A stretch of 64,000 nucleotides of DNA from Streptomyces sp. TG1A-8 (GTDB taxonomy: Bacteria > Actinomycetota > Actinomycetes > Streptomycetales > Streptomycetaceae): the NCBI RefSeq assembly GCF_030499535.1, contig NZ_JASTLB010000001.1, positions 3,162,001-3,226,000 of the forward strand. Reading direction: 5' to 3'. Positions 19,192 through 31,843 of this stretch are shown here, piece by piece (the first letter of the stretch is position 1; each line of letters starts with the position of its first letter). Made by a program: the position numbers and the translations under genes. The notes under the pieces were generated by a model. The model was not told the origin of the DNA. It saw only the letters and a program-made list of their open reading frames with translations, and made no database searches.

Positions 19192-19825
19192 CCGGGGCCG
19201 GGCCCGGCCGGGCCCGGAGCAGGGCACAGGTGGTGATCGCGGCGGCGGCCGCGCTCGCCGCCCCCGCCCTCTTCACCGCCGCGTGCGGCACCGGCGGCAC
19301 GGGCGCCCGGGACGAGGGCCCGGCGCACGCCTCCGCGGTGGCCGGCGCCGCCTCCCCCCGCCCAGCCCGTCCGGCACCCACCGGCGGGTGGACGCCGTGA
19401 CGCTGATCAGGAAGGACCCGGCGGTCTCGGGGACCGTCAAGCGGGAGCTGCGGCCGTGCAACGGCGACGAGTACCCGGTGGACGTCTCCTACGGCGACCT
19501 CACCGGCGGCTCCGTGGACGATGTCGTCGTCAACGTGCTCACCTGCGGTGACGCGGTCGGCATCGGCTCGTACGTGTACCGTGACGAGGGGGGCACGTAC
19601 CGGGACGTCTTCCGGAGCGAGGAGTCCCCGGTCTACGCGGAGATCGACCAGGGCGTCCTGACGGTGACCAAGCAGGTGTACCGCAGGGGCGACCCGATCT
19701 CCAGCCCCTCCGGTGAGGACGTGATCCCCTACCGGTGGAGGGCGGGACGCTTCGCCCAGGGGCACGTCACGCACACCGACTACAGCAACGTCGGCAGCAG
19801 CCCGACCCCCGTACCGGACGGCTGA
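19179..19825 (+). pseudogene. cseA: Lipoprotein CseA, interrupted by a frameshift
   Basis: CseA is a lipoprotein that dampens sigE expression in S. coelicolor. Here the N-terminus (TTG 19179, overlapping sigE) gives a basic start, a hydrophobic core and a lipobox LFTAAC near residue 34. The frame then reaches TGA at 19400. The conserved C-terminal part (VDAVTLIRKDPAVSG... to 19825, with CNGDEYPVDVSYGDLTGG) is in another frame. One additional C in the six-C run at 19354-19359 would join both halves and read ASPPPSPSGTHRRVD. Either the lesion is real and the brake on SigE is lost, or the run was under-called. Confidence 0.85.
19198..19217 (+). terminator. GC-rich palindrome just after sigE, possible attenuator
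   Basis: A perfect 20-base palindrome made of CCGGGCCC units begins seven bases after the sigE stop, inside the start of cseA. In S. coelicolor most sigE transcripts are reported to end just after sigE, and this is a reasonable candidate for that site. It has no U-tract. Confidence 0.4.
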
Positions 19826-19906
19826 GCGGCCCTCGGGGAACCCCCGGCCGCCCCCGCCCACGACCGCACCCCCTCACCACACCACCTGAGGACTGAGAGC
19901 ACCGGG

Positions 19907-20599
19907 ATGGCAGACCAGACCCACGTCCTGTTCGTCGAGGACGACGACGTCATCCGCGAGGCCACCCAGCTCGCCCTGGAGCGGGACGGCTTCGCGGTCA
20001 CCGCCATGCCCGACGGGCTGTCGGGGCTGGAGGCGTTCCGGGCCGACCGCCCCGACATCGCGCTGCTGGACGTCATGGTCCCCGGCCTGGACGGGGTCAG
20101 CCTGTGCCGACGGATCCGGGACGAGTCGACCGTGCCCGTGATCATGCTGTCGGCGCGCGCCGATTCCATCGACGTCGTCCTCGGCCTGGAGGCGGGCGCC
20201 GACGACTACGTGACCAAGCCGTTCGACGGTGCCGTCCTGGTCGCCCGGATCCGCGCGGTGCTGCGCCGGTTCGGACACGCGGGCGGCGTCCGCGGCGAGG
20301 CCGGGGCGGACGGGGGCGTGCTGACCTTCGGCGAGCTGGAGGTCGACACCGGGGGCATGGAGGTGCGCCGGGCCGGGCAGCCGGTGGCGCTCACCCCGAC
20401 CGAGATGCGGCTGCTGCTGGAGTTCTCCCACGCGCCGGGCACCGTGCTGTCCCGGGACAAGCTGCTGGAGCGGGTGTGGGAGTACGGCTGGGGCGGCGAC
20501 ACCCGGGTCGTGGACGTCCACGTGCAGCGGCTGCGGCAGAAGATCGGCCAGGACCGCATCGAGACGGTCCGTGGCTTCGGCTACAAGCTGAAGGCCTGA
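19907..20599 (+). CDS. cseB: Response regulator CseB
   Basis: 230 residues, OmpR/PhoB type. The receiver domain (1-120) has acidic residues EDDD (11-14), phospho-acceptor Asp55 in IALLDVMVPG, and KPFD near 105. The winged-helix DNA-binding domain (about 140-229) ends in RVVDVHVQRLRQKIG and TVRGFGYKLK. In S. coelicolor CseB~P activates the sigE promoter. It lies 81 bases after cseA and 11 bases before cseC. Confidence 0.94.
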   Translation: MADQTHVLFVEDDDVIREATQLALERDGFAVTAMPDGLSGLEAFRADRPDIALLDVMVPGLDGVSLCRRIRDESTVPVIMLSARADSIDVVLGLEAGADDYVTKPFDGAVLVARIRAVLRRFGHAGGVRGEAGADGGVLTFGELEVDTGGMEVRRAGQPVALTPTEMRLLLEFSHAPGTVLSRDKLLERVWEYGWGGDTRVVDVHVQRLRQKIGQDRIETVRGFGYKLKA

Positions 20600-20610
20600 G
20601 CGGGGCGGGC

Positions 20611-21969
20611 GTGCGGGCGGTGATCGGGCGCCGGGTGCGGCGCGTGGAGCGGGCGGGTCTGCGGACCGGACTGCGCTGGAAGCTGAGCGCGGCGATCGCG
20701 CTGGTGGCCGGGCTGGTGGCGGTCGCGCTGAGCCTGGTCGTGCACAACGCGGCCCGGGTCTCCATGCTGGACAACGCCCGGGACCTCGCCAACGAGCGCG
20801 TCCAGATCGCCGAGCGCAACTACGAGCTGTCCGGGCGGCCGAACTTCCCCAGCATCAGGATCGACGACCCCGAACTGCCGGCGGCGCTGCGGGAGAAGGT
20901 CCAGCGGGGCCGGCGGGCCAGCGACGTCTCGGACCCGGGGGGCGGCTCACCGGACATCTGGGCGGCCGTGCCGGTCAAGAGCGGGCACGTGCTGTCGCTG
21001 CACAGCCACGTCCCGGACCGCAGCACGGACATCATGAAGGACCTCGACCAGGCCCTGGTCATCGGCTCCATCGCGGTCGTGCTCGGCGGCAGCGCGCTCG
21101 GTGTGCTGATCGGCGGGCAGCTCTCGCGGCGGCTGCGGAAGGCGGCGGCCGCGGCGGGCCGGGTCGCCAAGGGCGAGACGGACGTCCGGGTGCGGGAGGC
21201 CATCGGCGGGGTCGTGCGGGACGAGACCGACGACCTCGCGCGCGCGGTGGACGCCATGGCGGACGCGCTGCAGCAGCGGCTGGAGGCCGAGCGGCGGGTC
21301 ACCGCGGACATCGCGCACGAGCTGCGCACCCCGGTGACCGGCCTGCTCACGGCCGCCGAACTGCTGCCCCCCGGCCGCCCCACGGAACTGGTCCTGGACC
21401 GCGCCAAAGCCATGCGCACCCTCGTCGAGGACGTCCTGGAGGTCGCCCGCCTCGACGGCGCCTCCGAACGGGCCGAGCTGCAGGACATCATGCTGGGCGG
21501 GTTCGTGGCGCGGCGCGTGGCGGCCAGGGACCCGGACGCCACCGTACGGGTGGTGCACGAGTCGGAGGTCACCACCGACCCGCGCCGCCTGGAACGGGTG
21601 CTGTTCAACCTGCTCACCAACGCCGCCCGGCACGGCAGGCCGCCCATCGAGGTCACCGTCGAGGGCCGGGTGGTCCGGGTCCGCGACCACGGCCCCGGTT
21701 TCCCCGAGGAGCTGCTGGCCGAGGGGCCGAGCCGGTTCCGCACCGGCAGCCGGGACCGCGCCGGCCAGGGCCACGGCCTCGGTCTGACCATCGCGGCCGG
21801 CCAGGCCCGTGTGCTGGGCGCCCGCCTGACCTTCCGCAACGTGCGCCCGGGGGGCGCGCCCGCGCACGTCCCGTCGGAGGGCGCGGTCGCCGTCCTCTGG
21901 CTCCCGGAGCACGCCCCCACCGACACGGGCAGCCACCCGATGCTGCCGCTGCCGGGCACCGCCGGCTGA
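20611..21969 (+). CDS. cseC: Sensor histidine kinase CseC
   Basis: 452 residues. Two membrane segments (about 24-45 and 150-175) flank an outside loop of roughly 100 residues that should sense the envelope signal (response to wall-acting antibiotics is known in S. coelicolor). A HAMP linker follows (about 175-230). The dimerisation/phospho-accepting helix has His in TADIAHELRTPV. The ATP domain shows NLLTNAARHG (N box), DHGPGF (G1) and GQGHGLGL (G2). The GTG at 20611 is chosen by spacing; a second GTG nine bases on is possible. Confidence 0.93.
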   Translation: MRAVIGRRVRRVERAGLRTGLRWKLSAAIALVAGLVAVALSLVVHNAARVSMLDNARDLANERVQIAERNYELSGRPNFPSIRIDDPELPAALREKVQRGRRASDVSDPGGGSPDIWAAVPVKSGHVLSLHSHVPDRSTDIMKDLDQALVIGSIAVVLGGSALGVLIGGQLSRRLRKAAAAAGRVAKGETDVRVREAIGGVVRDETDDLARAVDAMADALQQRLEAERRVTADIAHELRTPVTGLLTAAELLPPGRPTELVLDRAKAMRTLVEDVLEVARLDGASERAELQDIMLGGFVARRVAARDPDATVRVVHESEVTTDPRRLERVLFNLLTNAARHGRPPIEVTVEGRVVRVRDHGPGFPEELLAEGPSRFRTGSRDRAGQGHGLGLTIAAGQARVLGARLTFRNVRPGGAPAHVPSEGAVAVLWLPEHAPTDTGSHPMLPLPGTAG

Positions 21970-22043
21970 GCCGCCGTCCGCCCCGATTCCAGGCCGGGCG
22001 GGCCGGTCCTGCCGGGCGGGCCGGGCGATCCGGTCCGGACACG

Positions 22044-22081
22044 GCGAAGGCCCCCGGGGCGGACACCACCGGGGGCCTTCG
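22044..22081. terminator. Terminator between cseC and the MFS gene
   Basis: Perfect 13-base arms (22044-22056 with 22069-22081) and a 12-base loop, placed between two convergent genes. Confidence 0.8.
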
Positions 22082-22119
22082 GTCTCGCGGGGCGGGCCGG
22101 ACCGCCTCGGCCCGAGTGG

Positions 22120-24437
<2,318 letters not shown>

Positions 24438-24491
24438 GGACGCCGGCCGTTCCCGCCGCCCCGCAGCGCCCCGGTGCCCCGGGAACACCCG

Positions 24492-24525
24492 CAGGCCCCC
24501 CGGAACCCAAAGGTTCGGGGGGCCT
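24492..24525. terminator. Terminator between tetR and the M23 peptidase gene
   Basis: Stem CAGGCCCCCCGGAACC with GGTTCGGGGGGCCTG (one bulged base) between convergent genes. Confidence 0.75.
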
Positions 24526-24562
24526 GGACGCGACGGGCCCGCGGGCCCGGGAGCGCCGGGCG

Positions 24563-25114
24563 TCAGACCGTGACGCCGTGGGAGCGCAGGAAGGCGACCG
24601 GGTTGATCGCGGAGCCGTAGTTCGGGGTCGTGCGGATCTCGAAGTGCAGGTGCGGGCCGGTGGAGTTGCCGGTGCTGCCCGACAGGGCGATGTGCTGGCC
24701 GGTCCGGACGACCTGGCCGATCCTGACGTCGATCCGGGACAGGTGCGCGTACTGCGAGTAGGTGGTGTTGCCGTGCTTGATGACGACGGCGTTGCCGTAC
24801 GCGGGGCCGTCACCGGCGCCGTTGGAGCCGGCCTTGACGACGGTGCCGCCGTGCGCCGCGACGACCTCGGTGCCGGTCGGCACCGCGAAGTCCTGGCCGC
24901 TGTGCTTCGCGACCCAGTGGCTGCCGGCCTGGTTGAAGCCGGCGGAGAGCGTGTACCTCTTCACCGGGTCGACCCAGGAGGTGGCGGAGGGCGCGGCGGC
25001 GCTCGCGACCCCGGCCCCCAGCACGGCCGTGGCGCCGACTCCGGCGGCCAGGGCGGCCACGCGGGCACGGGGCGAGGACGTACGGGAAGAACGGGACGTG
25101 ACGCGCTGGAACAT
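24563..25114 (-). CDS. Secreted M23 peptidoglycan endopeptidase
   Basis: 183 residues. The signal peptide has a basic start and hydrophobic core, cleaved near VASAA (about 40). The LytM/lysostaphin domain carries all zinc and catalytic residues: His71 and Asp75 (HSGQDF), His124 (YAHL) and H155-x-H157 (PHLHFE). It cuts peptide cross-links of the wall. It lacks LysM or SH3 wall-binding modules and is therefore minimal. A 456-base, relatively AT-rich upstream region separates it from the divergent phosphatase remnant and probably contains its regulation. Confidence 0.93.
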   Translation of the reverse strand: MFQRVTSRSSRTSSPRARVAALAAGVGATAVLGAGVASAAAPSATSWVDPVKRYTLSAGFNQAGSHWVAKHSGQDFAVPTGTEVVAAHGGTVVKAGSNGAGDGPAYGNAVVIKHGNTTYSQYAHLSRIDVRIGQVVRTGQHIALSGSTGNSTGPHLHFEIRTTPNYGSAINPVAFLRSHGVTV

Positions 25115-25570
25115 CGAGACCTCGTGAACTCGGGGACAGACGATTCACCCGCCGTACGGACGTTCGCCGGACGGGACTCGTCATTGGTAACCCCTCATCC
25201 CATCCACCTACAAAACGCAGATCTACGGCGATGCGTAGTAGACGGGTGCAAAAACGCCCACTTCTTGACAGAGGCCCCACCTTTGGGTGCCAACCCCGCC
25301 GACATGGCGTTTTGGCCGAGCACTCGCGGAACTAAATCCCATTTTGTCCATATTTAAGATCCCACTATCCCGGTTAGTAACGGACATATCGCCTGTGCGG
25401 CTTGTCACCGGCCGCATAACCCGCGGGATCCATACATGTGACGCAGGCCTCTATGCACCTACCGCCCGGTAACCCTACGGTTCCTCTCGCACCACCCCCA
25501 CCAAAGATCATGCCCCTGCCAGTCCACCGTTCAGGCCGCGCAGCGTACGGACGTGAGAGGACCCCCACCG
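25115..25570. other. AT-richer intergenic region upstream of the M23 gene
   Basis: This 456-base gap has clearly lower GC than the rest of the window. On the minus strand TTACTA, 17 bases and TTAAAT form a possible promoter near 25350-25380. A minus-strand ORF of 54 codons (25223-25387, MSVTNRDSGILNMDKMG...) is open but has only a weak ribosome site. I looked for the c-di-AMP (ydaO) riboswitch that controls other Streptomyces wall hydrolases and did not find its conserved blocks. Confidence 0.5.
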
Positions 25571-26194
25571 ATGACCAGACGCCCCTGGACGCACCGGATA
25601 TCCGTCACCGCCGTCTGTGGGGCCGCGCCGGCCGCGCCGGCCGTCCCGGCCCAGGCCGCCCGGAAGCCCGGGCGCGGCCCCGAGCGGCACGGCCGCCACC
25701 ACCGCCGTGGTCGACCACGCCACCCGGCAGCGGGACTGCCGGGCGGTCATCGACCAGGCCCTGCCCCGTCTGCGGGACCGCATCGCCGCCGCCGGGCCGG
25801 GCGAGAAGCAGGCGGTCGTGTTCGACGTCGACGACACCGTGCTGGAGACCGGCTTCAGCTTCCCGCAGCCGGCCAACCAGCCCGTGCTCGACGTCGCACG
25901 GTACGCCCAGCAGCACGGCGTCGCGCTGTTCTTCGTCACCGCCCGCCCGGGCATCATCGGGGCGCCCACCGGGTGGAACCTCGAGCACGACGGCTACCGG
26001 TCTCCGGGCTCTCCGGCCGTGGCCTCCTCGACCTCTTCAAGGACGTCGCCGCCTACAAGACCGCCCAGCGCGCCGGCATCGAGGACAAGGGCTACACGAT
26101 CATCGCGAACATCGGCAACAGCGCCACCGACCTCTCGGGCGGCCACGCCGAGCGGACGTTCAAACTGCCCGACCACGACGGTCGGTTGCCGTAG
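25571..26194 (+). pseudogene. HAD-family acid phosphatase, broken by two frameshifts
   Basis: The intact form would be a secreted class-B-like acid phosphatase of about 207 residues. The signal peptide part (MTRRPWTHRISVTAVCGAA...) is in one frame. The core with catalytic VVFDVDDTVLETGFSF and FFVTARPGIIG is in another from about 25680. The end (SGRGLLDLFKDVAAYKTAQ ... TIIANIGNSATDLSGGH) is back in the first frame from about 26000. Restoring one G at 25999-26000 gives the expected YRVSGL. A second shift of the opposite sign lies at about 25655-25690. As sequenced, no single frame makes a working enzyme. Confidence 0.85.
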
Positions 26195-26209
26195 GCCTTC
26201 GTGGGCACG

Positions 26210-26245
26210 CGAAAGGGGCCGGTGCCTCGGCACCGGCCCCTTTCG
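26210..26245. terminator. Bidirectional terminator between the phosphatase remnant and clpC
   Basis: Perfect 17-base arms (26210-26226 with 26229-26245) and a two-base loop, placed between convergent genes. Confidence 0.85.
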
Positions 26246-26260
26246 GCGTCGCCGTGACGC

Positions 26261-28786
<2,526 letters not shown>

Positions 28787-28987
28787 CGTTAATCGCTCCT
28801 CAGAGCGGTCAGGCAGTGGGGGGAACTTCCCCTCCCTGTCCTTCCGCAGCTTAGTCCCGCAAGCGGGGACCGCTCATTCCAACTGCCGACACCGTCGATG
28901 GCCTCCTGACCCCGAACGCCGACATCTGCTCCAACCCGATGGTGCGAGACGATGTTCCCGCAGGCCAGACAGTTACCCCAGTCGCCA

Positions 28988-29004
28988 GTACGCCGATGGC
29001 GAAC
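28988..29004 (-). promoter_or_regulatory. ClgR-like operator upstream of clpC
   Basis: Minus-strand GTTCGCCATCGGCGTAC is a near-perfect inverted repeat of the CGC-N5-GCG type, one mismatch in the outer arms. It matches the ClgR consensus I recall from corynebacteria and Streptomyces except at one central base. It lies about 200 bases before the clpC start within a 431-base gap. Otherwise I see no gene in that gap. Confidence 0.5.
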
Positions 29005-29217
29005 GTGAGACGGCCTTCCCCGCATGTCGCCCCCCTCCCACTAGGCATGTCTTACCCGCGGTGACGGACGGTCCATGCCACGTAGCCCGGTTCCCTCCGC
29101 TACGGGCGAACAAGCCGACGCCTCCCCCGCCCCTCACGTCCCGCCCGGACCGCCACTTTCCGTGGCATATGGGGCGCTCAACGTAACCTGCGGGTCCTCG
29201 CGGCGGTTGCACGGGGC

Positions 29218-29928
29218 ATGGCCGGCCCGGTCCCCACGACCTCCGCGGTACCCCTCCCCCAGCGCCCCTCGGGCCCGGGGCCGTCCGGACGCCCTGACGG
29301 CCCGGACGGCGGGCGGCCCGGCCCGGACGCCCCGGCCCGGCACTGGTACGAGAACGTCCTGGGGTGGCCGACGGTGCCCGGGCGGCCGCTGCGGCTGGCC
29401 ACGGGGGTGCGGTTCGACGTGCTGGACGTGCCGGCCGAGGCGGGCGCCGCGGCGCTCGGGCACCTCGCGCCGGGGTCTCCGGTGGCCCTGTGCGGAAACC
29501 GGATGCGGCTGCTGGTGGCCGCGGGCAGCGCGGAGGAGCTGCCGGGGATGCTGGACTGGCTGGAGTGGGGCGCGCTGGCGCTCGACCTGCGGGCCGTGGG
29601 CGCCGGCGGTGCGACGCGGGCGCCGGTTCCGCCCGGGTGGGGCCCGGCCGGACCCTCACCGCTTCCCGGCCGCCGCCACGAGGAGGGCGCGGGGAACGGC
29701 CGCGCGGGGTCCGTACAGGGGGCCGCCGTGTGGCTGCGGCCCCCCGCGCCGGGGTGCGGGGCCGGGGCCCCGCTGCCGGCGCTGCCGGCCGTGGGGTGCC
29801 CGGGAGGCGCCCCCGATCTGGTACGCGTGGTGGACACGGTGGCCGCGCGGTGCCACCGGATCCGGCTGCGGCGCGCGAACACCCGTCCGCCCGCCGGCCG
29901 ACGGGATCAGCCGTTGGCCTTCTCGTAG
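29218..29928 (+). CDS. Hypothetical protein next to lsr2
   Basis: 236 residues, no confident family. After a Pro/Gly-rich start (1-40), a segment HWYENVLGWPTVPG (about 42-55) resembles the opening of proteins annotated as primase/polymerase-like, but the catalytic acidic residues of that family are not evident. The middle (55-130) is Leu/Ala-rich and probably globular; the second half is low complexity. Its 3' end overlaps the convergent lsr2 gene by 22 bases. ATG 29218 has only a weak ribosome site. Confidence 0.65.
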   Translation: MAGPVPTTSAVPLPQRPSGPGPSGRPDGPDGGRPGPDAPARHWYENVLGWPTVPGRPLRLATGVRFDVLDVPAEAGAAALGHLAPGSPVALCGNRMRLLVAAGSAEELPGMLDWLEWGALALDLRAVGAGGATRAPVPPGWGPAGPSPLPGRRHEEGAGNGRAGSVQGAAVWLRPPAPGCGAGAPLPALPAVGCPGGAPDLVRVVDTVAARCHRIRLRRANTRPPAGRRDQPLAFS

Positions 29929-30242
29929 GCCTCGCGGATCGACGCGGGAACGCGGCCCCGGTCGTTGACCTCGTAGCCGTTCTCCTTCGCCCAGGCGCGG
30001 ATCGCCGCGGTGTCCTGGTTGCCGCCGGAAGCGGCGCGCGCCTTTCCACGCCCGCCCGAAGCACGGCCCCCGGTACGGCGACCGCCCTTCACATAGGGGT
30101 CGAGAAGGTCGCGCAGCTTGTCCGCATTCGCAGTCGTGAGATCGATCTCGTACGTCTTGCCGTCCAGCGCGAACGTCACGGTCTCGTCCGCCTCGCCGCC
30201 GTCGAGGTCGTCGACAAGAAGGACCTGAACCTTCTGTGCCAC
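29907..30242 (-). CDS. lsr2: Nucleoid-associated silencer Lsr2
   Basis: 111 residues. H-NS-like protein that coats AT-rich DNA and silences specialised metabolism and foreign genes in Streptomyces. N-terminal dimerisation domain (AQKVQVLLVDDLDGGEADETV, 1-60), flexible Gly/Arg linker (GGRRTGGRASGGRGKARA), and DNA-binding C-terminus with the RGR minor-groove hook in NDRGRVPASIREAY. GTG 30242 follows AAGGA. Its promoter contains a perfect 12-base palindrome between -35 and -10. Confidence 0.97.
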   Translation of the reverse strand: MAQKVQVLLVDDLDGGEADETVTFALDGKTYEIDLTTANADKLRDLLDPYVKGGRRTGGRASGGRGKARAASGGNQDTAAIRAWAKENGYEVNDRGRVPASIREAYEKANG

Positions 30243-30308
30243 CGGTTTTCCTTTCATCGATAACGTGAGGACCCAGGGGGTGCGGTGCCCACCCGTTTCA
30301 CCGCCCCT

Positions 30309-30338
30309 GTTATATGCGGTACTGCAGTACGTTGGAAA
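30309..30338 (-). promoter_or_regulatory. lsr2 promoter with a palindrome in the spacer
   Basis: Minus strand TTTCCA (30333-30338), 18-base spacer, TATAAC (30309-30314), about 70 bases before the lsr2 start. The spacer holds the perfect palindrome GTACTGCAGTAC (30319-30330), a good place for a repressor or an activator that remodels the spacer. Confidence 0.6.
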
Positions 30339-30385
30339 GCAAACCGCTTTTGCCGGAAAAACACAAACCCCCGGGAGTGGTTCAG

Positions 30386-30418
30386 GGGACCGTCCGGTCC
30401 CGGAAACGTACGCGTTTC
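30386..30418 (-). terminator. Twin hairpins between argA and lsr2
   Basis: GGGACCG/CGGTCCC (30386-30401) and GAAACG/CGTTTC (30403-30418) stand side by side, 28 bases after argA. They are small stems, so termination is likely but not certain. Confidence 0.45.
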
Positions 30419-30445
30419 GGACATAGGGCACCGGGGCAATGACGA

Positions 30446-30979
30446 TCACAGATGCAGAAGCATCCGACTGTTGCCCAGGGTGTTCGGTTTCACTCGTTCG
30501 AGACCGAGGAACTCCGCGACCCCCTCGTCATAGGAACGCATCAGCTCCGCGTAGACATCGGTGTCGACGGGCGTCTCGCCGATCTCCACGAAGCCGTGCT
30601 TCCCGAAGAAGTCCACTTCGAAGGTGAGGCAGAAAACCCGGCGAACGCCGAGCCAGCGGGCGGTCTCCAGCAACTTCTCCAGCAACTGGTGACCGACGCC
30701 GGCGCCCTTGAGGCCTGGCTTCACCGCGAGAGTGCGGACTTCCGCGAGGTCTTCCCACATGACGTGCAGCGCGCCGCAGCCGACCACCTCGGCGTTGTCG
30801 TCGCGTTCGGCGACCCAGAACTCCTGGATGTCCTCGTAAAGGGTGACCGTGGCTTTGTCGAGCAGGATGCGGTCACGGACGTAGGCGTCGAGGAGGCGGC
30901 GGACGGCCGGAACATCGCCGGTCCGGGCCCGCCGGACGGTGATGGCTTTTGCGGAGACTTCGGGACGCTCTGCTGACAT
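30446..30979 (-). CDS. argA: Short-form amino-acid N-acetyltransferase (ArgA-like)
   Basis: 177 residues, a GNAT enzyme. It resembles the short N-acetylglutamate synthase I remember from Mycobacterium tuberculosis (Rv2747), which starts arginine synthesis. Shared segments include LYEDIQEFWVAE, EVVGCGALHVMWEDLAEVRTLAV, acetyl-CoA loop GLKGAGVGHQLL, VFCLTFEVDFFGKHGF and the C-terminal NSRMLL. The ATG at 30979 is nine bases after the BlaI-type gene, so the two probably form one transcript. Confidence 0.82.
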   Translation of the reverse strand: MSAERPEVSAKAITVRRARTGDVPAVRRLLDAYVRDRILLDKATVTLYEDIQEFWVAERDDNAEVVGCGALHVMWEDLAEVRTLAVKPGLKGAGVGHQLLEKLLETARWLGVRRVFCLTFEVDFFGKHGFVEIGETPVDTDVYAELMRSYDEGVAEFLGLERVKPNTLGNSRMLLHL

Positions 30980-30988
30980 GAGCGGACG

Positions 30989-31438
30989 CTATCGCCCGCC
31001 GGCGCCCCCCGCCGAGCCGGGGTTCTCCTCTTCCCGGCCTTCCCAGCCTTCCCGGTACCCGGGGGCTTCCCGGGTTTCCGGCAGCCGGACGATGCGTACG
31101 GCGTCGCGCAGGGCCTGGCGCTGTTCCTCGCTCATCATCCCGAAGAAGGCGACGAGAGCGGCTGCCTGGTTGTCGCTCTGGGACCACGCGTCGTTCATCA
31201 GGGCGGCGGCGTAGGCGGCCCGTGTGGAGACGGCCTCATATCGATAGGCGCGCCCTTCCGCCTCGCGGCGCACCCAGCCCTTCTGATGGAGGTTGTCCAA
31301 AACGGTCATCACGGTGGTGTACGCGATGGACCGTTCCCGCTGCAGGTCTTCCAGGACTTCTCGAACGGTCACCGGGCGGTTCCACTTCCACACCCGCGTC
31401 ATGACCGCGTCTTCGAGTTCTCCCAGGGGGCGGGGCAC
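30989..31438 (-). CDS. BlaI/MecI/CopY-family repressor
   Basis: 149 residues. Winged helix in the first 80 residues: LGELEDAVMTRVWKWNRPVTVREVLEDL and TTVMTVLDNLHQKGWVRREAEGRAYRYEAV. A dimerisation helix follows, then a Gly/Glu-rich tail. Relatives respond to beta-lactams, copper or redox; no partner sensor (BlaR) is nearby. It is cotranscribed with argA. The GTG at 31438 lies seven bases after TATTGT, so the mRNA is likely leaderless. Confidence 0.88.
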   Translation of the reverse strand: MPRPLGELEDAVMTRVWKWNRPVTVREVLEDLQRERSIAYTTVMTVLDNLHQKGWVRREAEGRAYRYEAVSTRAAYAAALMNDAWSQSDNQAAALVAFFGMMSEEQRQALRDAVRIVRLPETREAPGYREGWEGREEENPGSAGGAGGR

Positions 31439-31564
31439 AGCTCAGACAATAGTGGGAGATCCGCCGCACGGCGTGCCGAACGGGCACCACGGGCGCGGAT
31501 GCCCACGAAAAGGACGCACGACCCGTGCGGCCCCCGGTCGCGGGACCGGGGCGCGGGGAGGCGT

Positions 31565-31588
31565 GCGCCCCGCACCGGTGCGGGGCGC
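31565..31588 (-). terminator. Terminator after the 59-residue membrane protein gene
   Basis: Perfect 24-base palindrome (12-base arms) 17 bases past the stop codon at 31606. Confidence 0.7.
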
Positions 31589-31605
31589 GCCCGCCGCCGG
31601 CGGCC

Positions 31606-31785
31606 TCAGGCGTCGCCGGCGGCGGAGGCCCGGCGCGCGCTCTCCGCGCGCGCGAGGGCCGCGTCGACGGCGGCGTCCTCCTTGGCCTTGGCGGCCCCGC
31701 CCTGGGTCTTGATGATCACCCTGACCACACCGATGAAGAGCGCGGCCATGACGACCGGGGGCACGAGCGCGGAGACGTAGTCCAT
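31606..31785 (-). CDS. Small single-pass membrane protein (59 residues)
   Basis: Not recognised as a named family. The sequence begins MDYVSALVPPVVMAALFIGVV and continues RVIIKTQGG, so residues 5-25 form one membrane helix. The remaining half is a charged Ala/Glu/Arg-rich helix (AKAKEDAAVDAALARAESARRAS), probably cytoplasmic. GGAG sits immediately upstream of ATG 31785, and TACCCT lies six bases before the ATG, so initiation could be leadered or leaderless. A terminator follows. The codon bias is typical, supporting a real gene. Confidence 0.75.
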   Translation of the reverse strand: MDYVSALVPPVVMAALFIGVVRVIIKTQGGAAKAKEDAAVDAALARAESARRASAAGDA

Positions 31786-31843
31786 GGCTCCAGGGTAGCC
31801 AGGCGGGAACGGGCGAAAGGGGCGGGGTGGGCGAACCGCCGCG

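Noticed and set aside
24563..25200. SigE promoter in front of the M23 peptidase gene
   Set aside because: GAAC and CGTCTG are present on the minus strand, but the spacing is about two bases longer than in the good SigE match at 48620.
25115..25570. c-di-AMP (ydaO) riboswitch upstream of the M23 peptidase gene
   Set aside because: A GGGTGAATC block exists near the start codon, but the other conserved blocks of the ydaO motif (GGGGAGCC, CAGCTAAC) are absent on either strand.
29218..29928. Active primase/polymerase
   Set aside because: Only a short N-terminal similarity is seen; the metal-binding acidic residues expected in that family are not visible.
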